From: CAIYZT01 sp052387855
GTDB lineage: Bacteria; Pseudomonadota; Alphaproteobacteria; Rhodobacterales; Rhodobacteraceae
Assembly: GCA_052387855.1 (NCBI GenBank)
Contig: JBQTIT010000053.1
Coordinates: forward strand, 13,421-77,420
Reading direction: 5' to 3'
Length of the DNA stretch: 64,000 nt
Shown here: positions 1-7,779 of the stretch, piece after piece
Numbering within the stretch: the first letter of the stretch is position 1
Layout: each line of letters opens with the position of its first letter
Program-made: the position numbers and the translations under genes
Notes under the pieces: generated by a model
What the model was told of the DNA's origin: nothing
The model's database searches: none
Seen by the model: the letters and a program-made list of their open reading frames with translations, nothing else

Positions 1-90
1 CTTCGGGCGGGCATGTCGGCGCCGGCCATGCTATGGATCGGCAAAGGCGCACCGGACGGCGCCCCTGATCAGCAGCCGGGACCGACATGA
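1..90 (+). CDS. Possible 3' end of an upstream gene
   Basis: Frame 1 is open from the first base to a TGA at 88-90. That stop overlaps the folB start as ATGA, the usual sign of translational coupling. Only about 29 residues are visible and none form a motif I recognise, so the reading rests on the open frame and the overlap alone. Chance openness in GC-rich DNA is a real alternative. Confidence 0.2.
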   Translation, partial: LRAGMSAPAMLWIGKGAPDGAPDQQPGPT

Positions 91-995
91 CGACCGACAT
101 CCGCATGGCCTTTGCCCATCCCGAAGAGCGCTCGCTTGCCTCGGCCGCCGCCGACCCGCGCGACCGGATTTCGCTGCGCGACCATATGGTCGAGGTCGAG
201 ATCGGCGCCTTTCAGAAGGAACGCGGCACGCGCCAGCGCATCCTCTTCAACGTCGTGGTCGAGGTGCGCCCGGCGCCGCAGCCGCTGGATGACGATGTCG
301 ACCGCATCCTGTCTTATGACCGCATCACCGAGGCCATCGCCGAAGAGCTGGGCGCCGCGCGGCTGAACCTGCTCGAGACGCTGGCCGAACGGGTGGCCGA
401 GCGCATCCTGGCCGAGCCGCAGGCGATGCGGGCCTTTGTGCGGATCGAAAAGCTGGACATCGGGCCCTACAAGCTGGGGGTCGAGATCGTCCGTTCGCGC
501 GCCGAGGCGGCACTGAAGGTGGTGGGCCAGGACGGCAAGGAGGCGGCGGTGCATCCGCTGGTGGTCTACCTTGACAACGCCGTCATCGCCGCGCCCGATC
601 TGGGCGCGCGACTGGACGGCTTGCAGGCGCTGGGCCTGCCGGTCATCCTGACCGTCGGCCTGCCGGATCTGCCCATGCCACGCACCGGGCACAAGCCGAC
701 GCAGCGGCGGGTCGATCTGTTGGCGATCGAGCAGAACGCCTGGGTGCTGGCGGCCCGCGATCCGCGCTGCATCGTGATGGCGACCCGGACCGAGATCGAC
801 TGGGCGGTGCGGCGGGGGCAGATGATGGTCTGGGCGCCGTCCAAGATGGTGCTGGACGCAACCGACGGGCCGAACGGCCACGAGCCGGTGGCCCTGGCGC
901 TGTGGCTGGCCGAGCAGATGGCGGCCGAGCGGCTGATCGTTCACGGCTCTGTTGCACTTCCGGCGGGAAGCCGCGTGAGGCTGGAGCGCGCCTGA
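87..995 (+). CDS. folB: Dihydroneopterin aldolase with extra C-terminal domain
   Basis: Cytoplasmic folate enzyme. It converts 7,8-dihydroneopterin to 6-hydroxymethyl-7,8-dihydropterin and glycolaldehyde. Residues about 27-142 match the FolB fold: RISLRDHMVEVEIGAF opens the domain, SYDRITEAI and LLETLAERVAERIL follow, and the RIEKLDIGPY strand comes near the end. The protein is 302 residues, whereas single-domain FolB is about 120. Residues 150-302 form a second alpha/beta domain that I cannot assign. folP follows after about 180 bases and glmM overlaps folP, so this is a folate/cell-wall group. The start at 87 fits the beginning of the domain with a short leader. Confidence 0.88.
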   Translation: MTTDIRMAFAHPEERSLASAAADPRDRISLRDHMVEVEIGAFQKERGTRQRILFNVVVEVRPAPQPLDDDVDRILSYDRITEAIAEELGAARLNLLETLAERVAERILAEPQAMRAFVRIEKLDIGPYKLGVEIVRSRAEAALKVVGQDGKEAAVHPLVVYLDNAVIAAPDLGARLDGLQALGLPVILTVGLPDLPMPRTGHKPTQRRVDLLAIEQNAWVLAARDPRCIVMATRTEIDWAVRRGQMMVWAPSKMVLDATDGPNGHEPVALALWLAEQMAAERLIVHGSVALPAGSRVRLERA

Positions 996-1034
996 CGCTA
1001 GCCCCTTGCGCCCGGCGGCGGGCTTGGGCTTACT

Positions 1035-1076
1035 GCGGTGGCGGTGGCGGTGGCGGTGGCGGTGGCGGTGGCGTTG
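1035..1076 (+). repeat. GCGGTG hexanucleotide tandem repeat
   Basis: Six perfect GCGGTG units at 1035-1070 and one imperfect unit (GCGTTG) at 1071-1076. They lie in the spacer between folB and folP. The unit is six bases, so length changes would not shift a reading frame; any effect would act on the mRNA leader or on spacing. Confidence 0.9.
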
Positions 1077-1086
1077 GCGGCGCGCG

Positions 1087-1140
1087 CCGGGGGTTTCACA
1101 CCCCCGGACCCCCGTGGGATATTTTTGGACGGAAAATCCG
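1087..1140 (+). repeat. Dispersed hairpin/GGATATTT repeat, copy 1
   Basis: An 8-bp stem CCGGGGGT / ACCCCCGG (1087-1094 with 1100-1107) is followed by CCCGTGGGATATTTTTGGAC. Related copies lie at 15514, 25868 and 30229, always in the same orientation. The GC stem followed by T5 resembles an intrinsic terminator. It lies between folB and folP, so some transcription probably reads through or folP has its own promoter. Confidence 0.7.
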
Positions 1141-1174
1141 GTTGGGAACGAAAACCTATCTTCGGGCCATCGCC

Positions 1175-2161
1175 ATGACCGATCCGGCGCGGGCGCCGGG
1201 GGCCCTGCCGCTGGCGGGCGGCTGGTGCTGGTTCGCGCAGATCGAGGTGCTTGAGCGGGGCCGTCCCGCCCTTGTGGTGCCCGCGTCCGAGCTTGCCCCG
1301 GCCGATCTGGCGCGCCTGACCGCGCCGCGCCCCGATTTCGGCGGGCTGGCGATGGACCGGCCGCGCATCATGGGCATCCTCAACGTCACGCCCGACAGCT
1401 TTTCGGACGGCGGGCTGTTTCAGAAGCCCGAGGCGGCGCTGATGGCCGCGCGGCGCATGGCGGCAGGGGCCGAGATTGTGGACATCGGCGGCGAAAGCAC
1501 CCGGCCCGGGGCGAGCCCGGTCGCGGCGGACGAGGAGATCGGGCGCACCGCGCCGGTGATTGGGGCCCTGCGCGCGGGCGGGCTGGAGCTACCGATCTCG
1601 ATCGACACGCGCAAGGCCGAGGTCGCCGGGGCCGCCCTGGCCGCCGGGGCCAGCATCCTGAACGATGTCACCGCTTTGCAGCACGACCCGGCCATGGCCG
1701 CCCTGGCCGCCGCGCGCGGCTGCCCGGTGATCCTGATGCATTCGCTGGGCGATCCAGCGACGATGCAGGACGATCCGCGCTATGACGATGTGCTGCTGGA
1801 TGTCTTTGACGCGCTGGCCGCCCGTGTGGCCGAGGCCGAGGCGGCCGGCATCGCGCGGGCGCGCATCGCGGTCGATCCCGGCATCGGCTTTGGCAAGACG
1901 CTGGAGCACAACCTCGCGCTGCTTGCCCGCCTGTCGCTGTTCCACGATCTGGGGGTGCCGGTGCTGCTCGGCGCCAGCCGCAAGCGGTTCATCGGCACCA
2001 TCGGCGCCGAGGCCGAGGCGGCGCGGCGCATGCCCGGCTCGCTTGCCGTGGCGCTTCAGGGGTTGGCGCAGGGGGTGCAGATGCTGCGCGTCCACGATGT
2101 CGCCGAGACGCGGCAGGCGGTCAGCCTGTGGCAGGCCGTGACAAGGGGAGAGGCAAGATGA
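1175..2161 (+). CDS. folP: Dihydropteroate synthase
   Basis: Condenses hydroxymethyl-dihydropterin pyrophosphate with p-aminobenzoate to give dihydropteroate, the target step of sulfonamides. The pterin-binding TIM-barrel signatures are present: MGILNVTPDSFSDGG at about 66-80, GGESTRPGA, DPGIGFGKT and the C-terminal GASRKRFIG loop. The reading frame stays open well upstream through a glycine-rich stretch encoded by the GCGGTG repeat. I chose the ATG at 1175 because it gives a normal 328-residue enzyme. The stop overlaps the glmM start (ATGA), which indicates translational coupling. Confidence 0.93.
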   Translation: MTDPARAPGALPLAGGWCWFAQIEVLERGRPALVVPASELAPADLARLTAPRPDFGGLAMDRPRIMGILNVTPDSFSDGGLFQKPEAALMAARRMAAGAEIVDIGGESTRPGASPVAADEEIGRTAPVIGALRAGGLELPISIDTRKAEVAGAALAAGASILNDVTALQHDPAMAALAAARGCPVILMHSLGDPATMQDDPRYDDVLLDVFDALAARVAEAEAAGIARARIAVDPGIGFGKTLEHNLALLARLSLFHDLGVPVLLGASRKRFIGTIGAEAEAARRMPGSLAVALQGLAQGVQMLRVHDVAETRQAVSLWQAVTRGEAR

Positions 2162-3507
2162 GCCGCAAGCTGTTTGGCACCGACGGGGTCCGGGGCAGGG
2201 CGAACACGCCCCCCATGACCGCCGAAATGGCCCTGCGCCTTGGTGCGGCGGCGGGGCGGTACTTTCGCCGCGACGGGCTTTCCTCGCACCGGGTGGTGAT
2301 CGGCAAGGACACGCGCCTGTCGGGCTACATGCTGGAAAACGCGCTGACCGCCGGTCTGACCAGCACGGGGATGAACGTGCTCTTGCTGGGGCCGGTGCCG
2401 ACGCCGGCGGTCGGGTTTCTCACCCGGTCGATGCGGGCGGACCTGGGGGTCATGATCTCGGCCAGCCACAACCCGCATCATGACAACGGCATCAAGTTCT
2501 TTGGCCCCGACGGCTTCAAGCTGAGCGACGAGGCAGAGGCCGAGATCGAGGCGATGCTGGAAGGCGAGATCGCGCTGGCCCAGCCGCAGAACATCGGCCG
2601 GGCCAAGCGGATCGACGACGGGCGCGGCCGCTATCAGGAGTTCGTCAAGACCACCTTTCCCGGCGGCCTGCGGCTGGACGGGCTCAAGGTCGTGATCGAC
2701 TGCGCCAACGGCGCCGCCTATCGCACCGCGCCCGAGGTGCTGTGGGAACTGGGGGCCGAGGTGATCGCGGTCGGGGTCAGCCCCAACGGCACCAACATCA
2801 ACGACAACTGCGGCTCGACCCATCCCCAGGCCGCGGCCGAGGCGGTGGTGGTGCATGGCGCCCATGTCGGGATCAGCCTGGACGGCGACGCCGACCGCGT
2901 GGTGATCCTGGACGAGGCGGGCCATGTCGCCGATGGCGATCAGATCATGGCGCTTCTGGCGGCGCGCTGGGCCGAGGAGGGGCGGCTCAACCGGGGCACG
3001 CTGGTGGCGACGGTGATGTCGAACCTGGGGCTTGAGCGGCACCTCGCCGGGCGCGGCCTGCGGCTGGAGCGGACGGCGGTCGGTGACCGCTATGTGGTTG
3101 AAACCATGCGCAACGGCGGGTTCAACCTGGGCGGCGAGCAGTCGGGCCATATCGTGATGACCGACTATGCCACCACCGGCGACGGGCTGATCGCGGGGCT
3201 GCAATTCCTGGCCGAAATGGCCCGCAGCGGCAACTCGGCCAGCGCGCTGATCCGCCAGTTCGAGGCGGTGCCGCAACTTTTGCGCAACGTCCGTTTTCAG
3301 ACCGGCGCGCGGCCGCTGGAGGCGCCGGCGGTTCAGGCCGCCATCGCCGCCAGCGAGGCGCGGATCGCCGGCAAGGGCCGCATCCTGATCCGCAAGTCGG
3401 GCACCGAGCCTCTGGTGCGCGTGATGGCGGAATGCGAGGACGAGCGCCTGCTGCACGCCGTGGTTGACGAGATCGTCGGCGCGGTGGAGTTGGAAGTCAG
3501 CCGCTGA
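2158..3507 (+). CDS. glmM: Phosphoglucosamine mutase
   Basis: Interconverts glucosamine-6-phosphate and glucosamine-1-phosphate for UDP-GlcNAc, peptidoglycan and lipid A synthesis. The 449-residue protein starts with KLFGTDGVRGRAN. It carries the phosphoserine loop ISASHNPHHDNG (catalytic Ser about 103), the metal loop DGDADRVVIL, the GEQSGH sugar-binding motif and the C-terminal RKSGTEPLVRVM phosphate loop. The start at 2158 is fixed by the ATGA overlap with folP; a longer in-frame start at 2128 would run deep into folP. Its 3' end overlaps the convergent CPBP gene by 11 bases. Confidence 0.96.
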   Translation: MSRKLFGTDGVRGRANTPPMTAEMALRLGAAAGRYFRRDGLSSHRVVIGKDTRLSGYMLENALTAGLTSTGMNVLLLGPVPTPAVGFLTRSMRADLGVMISASHNPHHDNGIKFFGPDGFKLSDEAEAEIEAMLEGEIALAQPQNIGRAKRIDDGRGRYQEFVKTTFPGGLRLDGLKVVIDCANGAAYRTAPEVLWELGAEVIAVGVSPNGTNINDNCGSTHPQAAAEAVVVHGAHVGISLDGDADRVVILDEAGHVADGDQIMALLAARWAEEGRLNRGTLVATVMSNLGLERHLAGRGLRLERTAVGDRYVVETMRNGGFNLGGEQSGHIVMTDYATTGDGLIAGLQFLAEMARSGNSASALIRQFEAVPQLLRNVRFQTGARPLEAPAVQAAIAASEARIAGKGRILIRKSGTEPLVRVMAECEDERLLHAVVDEIVGAVELEVSR

Positions 3508-4264
3508 GCGGCCCCCAGACGACGTGCCAGACCACGTCGGTCCAGAAATGGATCCCCGCCGCCGCCACGAGCCCGTGGTCGCGCAGCGCCCTGGCCGCCA
3601 CCAGCGAGAGCGCGCCGTTCAGGATCACCACCTCGGCCACCAGCGCCGGGGGCAGGGCGGCCACGGCCTCGGGCGTGACCTCGCGGCCCAGGATCGCCAG
3701 CAGCGCCGGCAGGTGACCCATCGCAAACACCAGCGCCGAGGCCACGGCCACGACCCAGAACAGACCGCTCTGCCCGCGCCCGCGAAAGATCAGCCGGTCG
3801 AGCAGCCAGACCCAGAGCCCGATGAAGAACAGCCGAAAGATCACCTCTTCGCCGATCCCGGCGGCGAGAGAGGCAAAGACTGACTGCGGAAACGGCGGAT
3901 GGGGCAGCGGCCGCAACCCGTGCAGGGGCGTCAGCACCAGATCGACGGCGACAAAGCCCGCGCCAAGGACGACGCCCACCAGCGCGGGGCGCAGGAACAG
4001 GGCGGCGCTGTCGATCCGCTCCGGCCAGACCGGCGCAAAGCCGATGCGGCGGCCAAGCCGCAGCCCGATCAGCCCCAGGATCCCGTAAAGAACCAGCGCA
4101 GAGCCGCCGTTGACCGCCGCGATGACCCATTTCGGCGGCATCGGCCCGGGGGCAAGCGGCAGCCACTGGGGCAGGACGCTGATCGCCACGGTCGCCGCGA
4201 CAAAGACCAGCAGCAGGGCGGCAAGGGCCCGCGTGTCTCGGTCAAGTCTGCTCCAGGTGGCCAT
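3497..4264 (-). CDS. CPBP family intramembrane glutamic endopeptidase
   Basis: A 255-residue, very hydrophobic protein with about six to eight membrane segments. The three CPBP (Abi/CAAX prenyl protease-like) motifs are present in order: EEVIFR (Glu about 139-140), FAMGH (His about 184) and HFWTDVVWH near the C-terminus. These are the residues that form the active site within the membrane in this family. The substrate is unknown. The MFS gene starts 13 bases beyond the 5' end of this gene and runs in the same direction, so the two may be co-transcribed. Confidence 0.8.
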   Translation of the reverse strand: MATWSRLDRDTRALAALLLVFVAATVAISVLPQWLPLAPGPMPPKWVIAAVNGGSALVLYGILGLIGLRLGRRIGFAPVWPERIDSAALFLRPALVGVVLGAGFVAVDLVLTPLHGLRPLPHPPFPQSVFASLAAGIGEEVIFRLFFIGLWVWLLDRLIFRGRGQSGLFWVVAVASALVFAMGHLPALLAILGREVTPEAVAALPPALVAEVVILNGALSLVAARALRDHGLVAAAGIHFWTDVVWHVVWGPLSG

Positions 4265-4276
4265 GGCGCCCGCCGA

Positions 4277-5518
4277 TCACGCGGCGGCCGACCGGGGCGG
4301 CTCCGCCGCCGGCGCCATCCGCAACAGCAAGAGCGACAGCGCCCCCGCCCCGACCAAAAGCCAGAGCCCGCTCAGCCAGAGCGTGGTAGAGGCGCCCGTG
4401 ACGTCAAAGATATAGCCGCCAAAGGCCGCCGCCGCCGCCGCGCCCAGCGCGTGCCCGGCCGAGATCATCCCCATGGCCTGGCCCATGACCGGCAGGCCGA
4501 CATGGCTGGCGGTCAGGCTGGCGGTGATCGGCACGGTGGCGTAATCGACCATGCCGAACAGCACCGCGAAGATGAACAGGACCTCGATCGTGGTGCCGGG
4601 CAGGTTGATCAGGATGATGTAGGTCAACCCCCGCAGCACATAGATCGACCCCAGCAGGATCGGCCGGTTCACCCGGTCGGTCAGCCAGCCCGCGCCGATC
4701 ATGCCGGCAAGGTTGACCAGCGACAAAAGCCCGTAGGCGGTGGCGCTGGGCAGGGGCGGAAAGCCGCAAAAGGCGGCAAAGGGCAGAAGGTGCGTCTCGA
4801 TCGCGCCGGATGAGGTGAAGCCGCAGATCAGATAGCTCCAGAACAGGGCGTGAAACGCCGGGCGGCGCAGGATGGTGCCGAAATCCTGCGCCATGCTGGG
4901 GCTGGCGCCGTGGCCGGCCACCGGCGCCGCCTGGCCCTGCATGATCATCCGGATGCAAGGGATCAGCGCCAGCGAGGCCAGCGCCAGGGCGCCAAAGCTC
5001 CACCGCCAGCCGACGGTGGACAGCAGCACCGCGATCAGCGGCACGATCAGGAACTGCCCCCCGGTCGAGCCCGAGGTGGCGATGCCGGTGGCCAGGCCGC
5101 GCTGGCTGTCAAAGGCCCGGGTGACGGCGGTGGCCACGGCATGGGTGGCGACGATGCCGAACCCTACCCCGCAAAATCCGGAAAAGCCGATGATGAACAG
5201 CGCTTTGGAGGACATCGTTGCCACGATGGCGCAGCCGATCCCCAAAATGCCCAAGCCCAGGTTCAGCGTGAATCGCGGCCCCATGCGGTCAACCAGCCGC
5301 CCGGCGAAAGGCGCGACAATGGCCATGACCACCAGCGCCCCGGCCCCGGCGCCGGACAGAAAGGACGAGGACCAGCCCAGCTCGGTCTGCCAGACCGGCA
5401 TGATCAGCCCCAGCGCCGCCCGCGCCGAAAACGCGAGCGCCAGCGCCAGAAAGCCGAAGCCGACCAGAGCCCATGGACGGGAGGGGCGGGGGCGATCTGA
5501 ACCTGCTGCCGATGTCAT
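4277..5518 (-). CDS. MFS transporter, monocarboxylate/oxalate-formate type
   Basis: A 413-residue major facilitator with about twelve membrane segments. The loop 2-3 motif appears as GRLVDRMGPRFTLN (about 74-87), and a second related motif, GWLTDRVNRP, follows the central loop, as expected for two six-helix halves. The overall pattern resembles the MCT/OFA subgroup that carries monocarboxylates or small organic acids. The substrate cannot be read from the sequence. It shares a strand with the CPBP gene, and ilvC ends about 120 bases upstream. Confidence 0.8.
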   Translation of the reverse strand: MTSAAGSDRPRPSRPWALVGFGFLALALAFSARAALGLIMPVWQTELGWSSSFLSGAGAGALVVMAIVAPFAGRLVDRMGPRFTLNLGLGILGIGCAIVATMSSKALFIIGFSGFCGVGFGIVATHAVATAVTRAFDSQRGLATGIATSGSTGGQFLIVPLIAVLLSTVGWRWSFGALALASLALIPCIRMIMQGQAAPVAGHGASPSMAQDFGTILRRPAFHALFWSYLICGFTSSGAIETHLLPFAAFCGFPPLPSATAYGLLSLVNLAGMIGAGWLTDRVNRPILLGSIYVLRGLTYIILINLPGTTIEVLFIFAVLFGMVDYATVPITASLTASHVGLPVMGQAMGMISAGHALGAAAAAAFGGYIFDVTGASTTLWLSGLWLLVGAGALSLLLLRMAPAAEPPRSAAA

Positions 5519-5615
5519 CCTGCGCTCCGTTTGGCTGAAGCTGGCACGAAACCGGGCTGCTACCTAGCGGATTCTGATGTGCAAACGGGCCGAGGCTTTC
5601 GCCCCGGCCCGGTAG

Positions 5616-5634
5616 GGTGGGGTTTCACCCCACC
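5616..5634 (-). terminator. Hairpin downstream of ilvC
   Basis: Perfect 8-bp stem GGTGGGGT / ACCCCACC with a three-base loop, five bases beyond the ilvC stop. There is no T-run after the stem on the minus strand. It may be a Rho-assisted end or an mRNA-stabilising hairpin rather than a classical intrinsic terminator. Confidence 0.4.
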
Positions 5635-5639
5635 AAGGA

Positions 5640-6662
5640 TCAGTTCCGCGCGCGGTCCACCATCTTGCCCTTGGAAATCCAGGGCATCATGGCGCGCAGT
5701 TTTTCGCCGACTTGTTCGATCTGGTGCTCGTCATTGATGCGCCGCGTCGCTTTGAAGAAGGGCTGGCCGACGGCGTTTTCCTGCATGAAGTCGCGCACGA
5801 ACTTGCCGGTCTGGATGTCGCGCAGCACGGCCTTCATCCGCGCCTTGGTCTCGTCATAGGGCAGGATGCGCGGTCCCGAGACATATTCGCCATATTCGGC
5901 GGTGTTCGAGATCGAATAGTTCATGTTGGCGATGCCGCCCTCGTAGATCAGATCGACGATCAACTTGACCTCGTGCAGGCATTCGAAATAGGCCATTTCC
6001 GGCTCGTAGCCGGCTTCGACCAGGGTTTCGAAGCCCATGCGGATCAGTTCGACCAGACCGCCGCACAGCACGGCCTGCTCGCCGAACAGGTCGGTTTCGC
6101 ATTCCTGGCGGAAGTTGGTCTCGATGATGCCCGACCGACCGCCGCCGATGCCCGAGCAATAGGACAGACCCAGTTCCATCGCGCGGCCGGTGGCGTCCTG
6201 GTGGACGGCCACAAGGCAGGGCACGCCGCCGCCCTTGAGGTACTCGCCGCGCACGGTGTGGCCCGGGCCCTTGGGCGCCATCATGATGACGTCGACGCCC
6301 TTTTTCGGCTCGATCAGGCCAAAGTGGATGTTGAGCCCGTGGGCAAAGGCGATGGCGGCGCCGTCGCGGATGTTGTCGTGGACATATTTCTTGTAGGTCG
6401 CGGCCTGAAGCTCGTCCGGCATGGTGAACATGATCAGGTCGGCCCAGGCGGCGGCCTCGGCGATGCCCATGACCTTGAGCCCCTCCTTCTCGCACTTGGC
6501 GGCCGAGGGCGAGCCCTCGCGCAGCGCGATCACCACGTTCTTGGCCCCCGAATCGCGCAGGTTCAGCGCATGGGCGTGACCCTGGCTGCCGTAGCCCAGA
6601 ATGGCGACCTTCTTGTCCTTGATGATGTTCACGTCGCAGTCGCGGTCATAGTAAACGCGCAT
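5640..6662 (-). CDS. ilvC: Ketol-acid reductoisomerase
   Basis: Second common step of valine and isoleucine synthesis: Mg- and NADPH-dependent rearrangement and reduction of acetolactate or acetohydroxybutyrate. It is a 340-residue class I enzyme. The N-terminal Rossmann motif is GYGSQGHAHALNL (about 24-36), and MMAPKGPGHTVR closes the cofactor domain. The C-terminal knotted domain has the metal-binding acidic stretch around ETDLFGEQ and the YFECLHEVKLIVDLIYEGG helix. The start is preceded by AAGGAGA. It diverges from two Lrp-type regulator genes across a 129-base AT-rich interval, which suggests local control. Confidence 0.97.
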   Translation of the reverse strand: MRVYYDRDCDVNIIKDKKVAILGYGSQGHAHALNLRDSGAKNVVIALREGSPSAAKCEKEGLKVMGIAEAAAWADLIMFTMPDELQAATYKKYVHDNIRDGAAIAFAHGLNIHFGLIEPKKGVDVIMMAPKGPGHTVRGEYLKGGGVPCLVAVHQDATGRAMELGLSYCSGIGGGRSGIIETNFRQECETDLFGEQAVLCGGLVELIRMGFETLVEAGYEPEMAYFECLHEVKLIVDLIYEGGIANMNYSISNTAEYGEYVSGPRILPYDETKARMKAVLRDIQTGKFVRDFMQENAVGQPFFKATRRINDEHQIEQVGEKLRAMMPWISKGKMVDRARN

Positions 6663-6749
6663 CGCTGTCTCTCCTTGAATGTCCGACGGGGGGACAATAG
6701 CGAAAAACGTGGTCGATGCCGTGCAATATTTGACATTATTCGGATTTTC

Positions 6750-6767
6750 TGCGCGAAATCATGCGCA
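6750..6767. promoter_or_regulatory. Inverted repeat in ilvC-lrp interval (possible Lrp site)
   Basis: TGCGC and GCGCA arms separated by eight bases, flanked by TTTTC on the left and AAAT on the right, in an AT-rich island between divergent ilvC and the first Lrp gene. Lrp/AsnC sites are often AT-rich imperfect palindromes. The position fits autoregulation or ilvC control, but the arms are short. Confidence 0.35.
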
Positions 6768-6791
6768 AAATAGCAAATTAATGAAAAAACA

Positions 6792-7250
6792 ATGCAGACC
6801 GATGACACCGACCGTCGCATCCTGCGCCATGTGCTGGCCGAGCCGGACCTGCCCCGTGCCGCGCTTGCCGCCCGCGCCGGGGTGACTGCCGCGACGCTGG
6901 GGCGGCGGCTGGACCGGCTGGAGGCGGGCGGCGTCATCCGTCCGGCGCGGGCGGTGATCGACTGGCGGCGCCTTGGCTTTGCGGTCGAGGTCAGCCTGCG
7001 CTTCACGCTCGACAAGACGCAGGCGCGCGCCTTTGACGACTTCATCGAGGCCGCCCGCGCCGTGCCCGAGGTGCTGGGGATCGAGACCTTTCTGGGCCGG
7101 GTCGATGTGCGCCTGAACGTCATCGCGCGCGACATGGCGCATTACCAGGAGGTCTATCGCGCCCGCATCCTGTCCTTGCCCCATATCGCCGAGGTCGAGG
7201 CGCTGATGCTGATCTCGACCGTCAAGGATTCCGAGGGGTTGCCGCTGTGA
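6792..7250 (+). CDS. Lrp/AsnC family regulator, first of a tandem pair
   Basis: A 152-residue DNA-binding protein. An N-terminal winged helix-turn-helix (residues 5-50, containing LAARAGVTAATLGRRLDRLE) is followed by a C-terminal RAM ligand-binding domain (about 65-145). Family members sense amino acids or related metabolites as octamers. Its last codons overlap the next Lrp gene by four bases (GTGA), so the two are translationally coupled. It is transcribed divergently from ilvC. The effector cannot be told from the sequence. Confidence 0.85.
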   Translation: MQTDDTDRRILRHVLAEPDLPRAALAARAGVTAATLGRRLDRLEAGGVIRPARAVIDWRRLGFAVEVSLRFTLDKTQARAFDDFIEAARAVPEVLGIETFLGRVDVRLNVIARDMAHYQEVYRARILSLPHIAEVEALMLISTVKDSEGLPL

Positions 7251-7705
7251 TCGACCTTGACGATCTGGACCGGGCCCTGTTGCGGGCGCTGGCGCAGGAC
7301 GGCGGGCTTTCGGCGGGCGAGCTTGGCCGGCGCCTGGGCCTGTCGCAGCCCGCCGCCTGGCGGCGCCAGCGCCGGCTGGAAGAGGCGGGCATCCTGGCCG
7401 GCCTGCGCCGCGAGGTGGACCGCGCCGCGCTGGGCTTTGGCGTGACGGTGTTTCTGGGCATCAAGCTGGCCACGCGCGGCCGCGTCAGCCTTGAGGACTT
7501 TGAACGCGCGGTCAGCGCCATTCCCGAGGTGCAGGTGGTGCAGCACGTCCTGGGCCTGTTCGACTACCGCCTGCGCGTGGTCGCCCGCGACATCGCGGAT
7601 TTCGAGCGGGTGCTGCGCCGGCGCATCATGACCCTGCCCGGCGTCGGCCAGGTCGAGGCCAATGTCCTGTTGACCGAAGAGCGCAGATCCGGACCGCTGG
7701 GCTGA
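7247..7705 (+). CDS. Lrp/AsnC family regulator, second of a tandem pair
   Basis: A 152-residue paralogue of the preceding gene with the same layout. The helix-turn-helix at about 20-45 is LGRRLGLSQPAAWRRQRRLE; the RAM domain follows, with VQVVQHVLGLFDYRLRVVARD. It starts with GTG overlapping the upstream stop. Equal length and coupling suggest a hetero-oligomeric regulator pair of the kind seen in some tandem Lrp genes; this is inference. The aminotransferase gene follows after 74 bases and may be a target. Confidence 0.85.
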   Translation: MIDLDDLDRALLRALAQDGGLSAGELGRRLGLSQPAAWRRQRRLEEAGILAGLRREVDRAALGFGVTVFLGIKLATRGRVSLEDFERAVSAIPEVQVVQHVLGLFDYRLRVVARDIADFERVLRRRIMTLPGVGQVEANVLLTEERRSGPLG

Positions 7706-7779
7706 CGGCAATGTCGGATTTGGATATTTGTGCCAAAGTGAAAGCTGTTAGGCTGGGTGCGAACAATCGGGGGAACCAG

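Noticed and set aside
902..1174. A longer folP starting inside folB, with a poly-glycine segment from the GCGGTG repeat
   Set aside because: The added 91 residues have no counterpart in dihydropteroate synthases, overlap folB and cross a hairpin. The ATG at 1175 gives the normal length.
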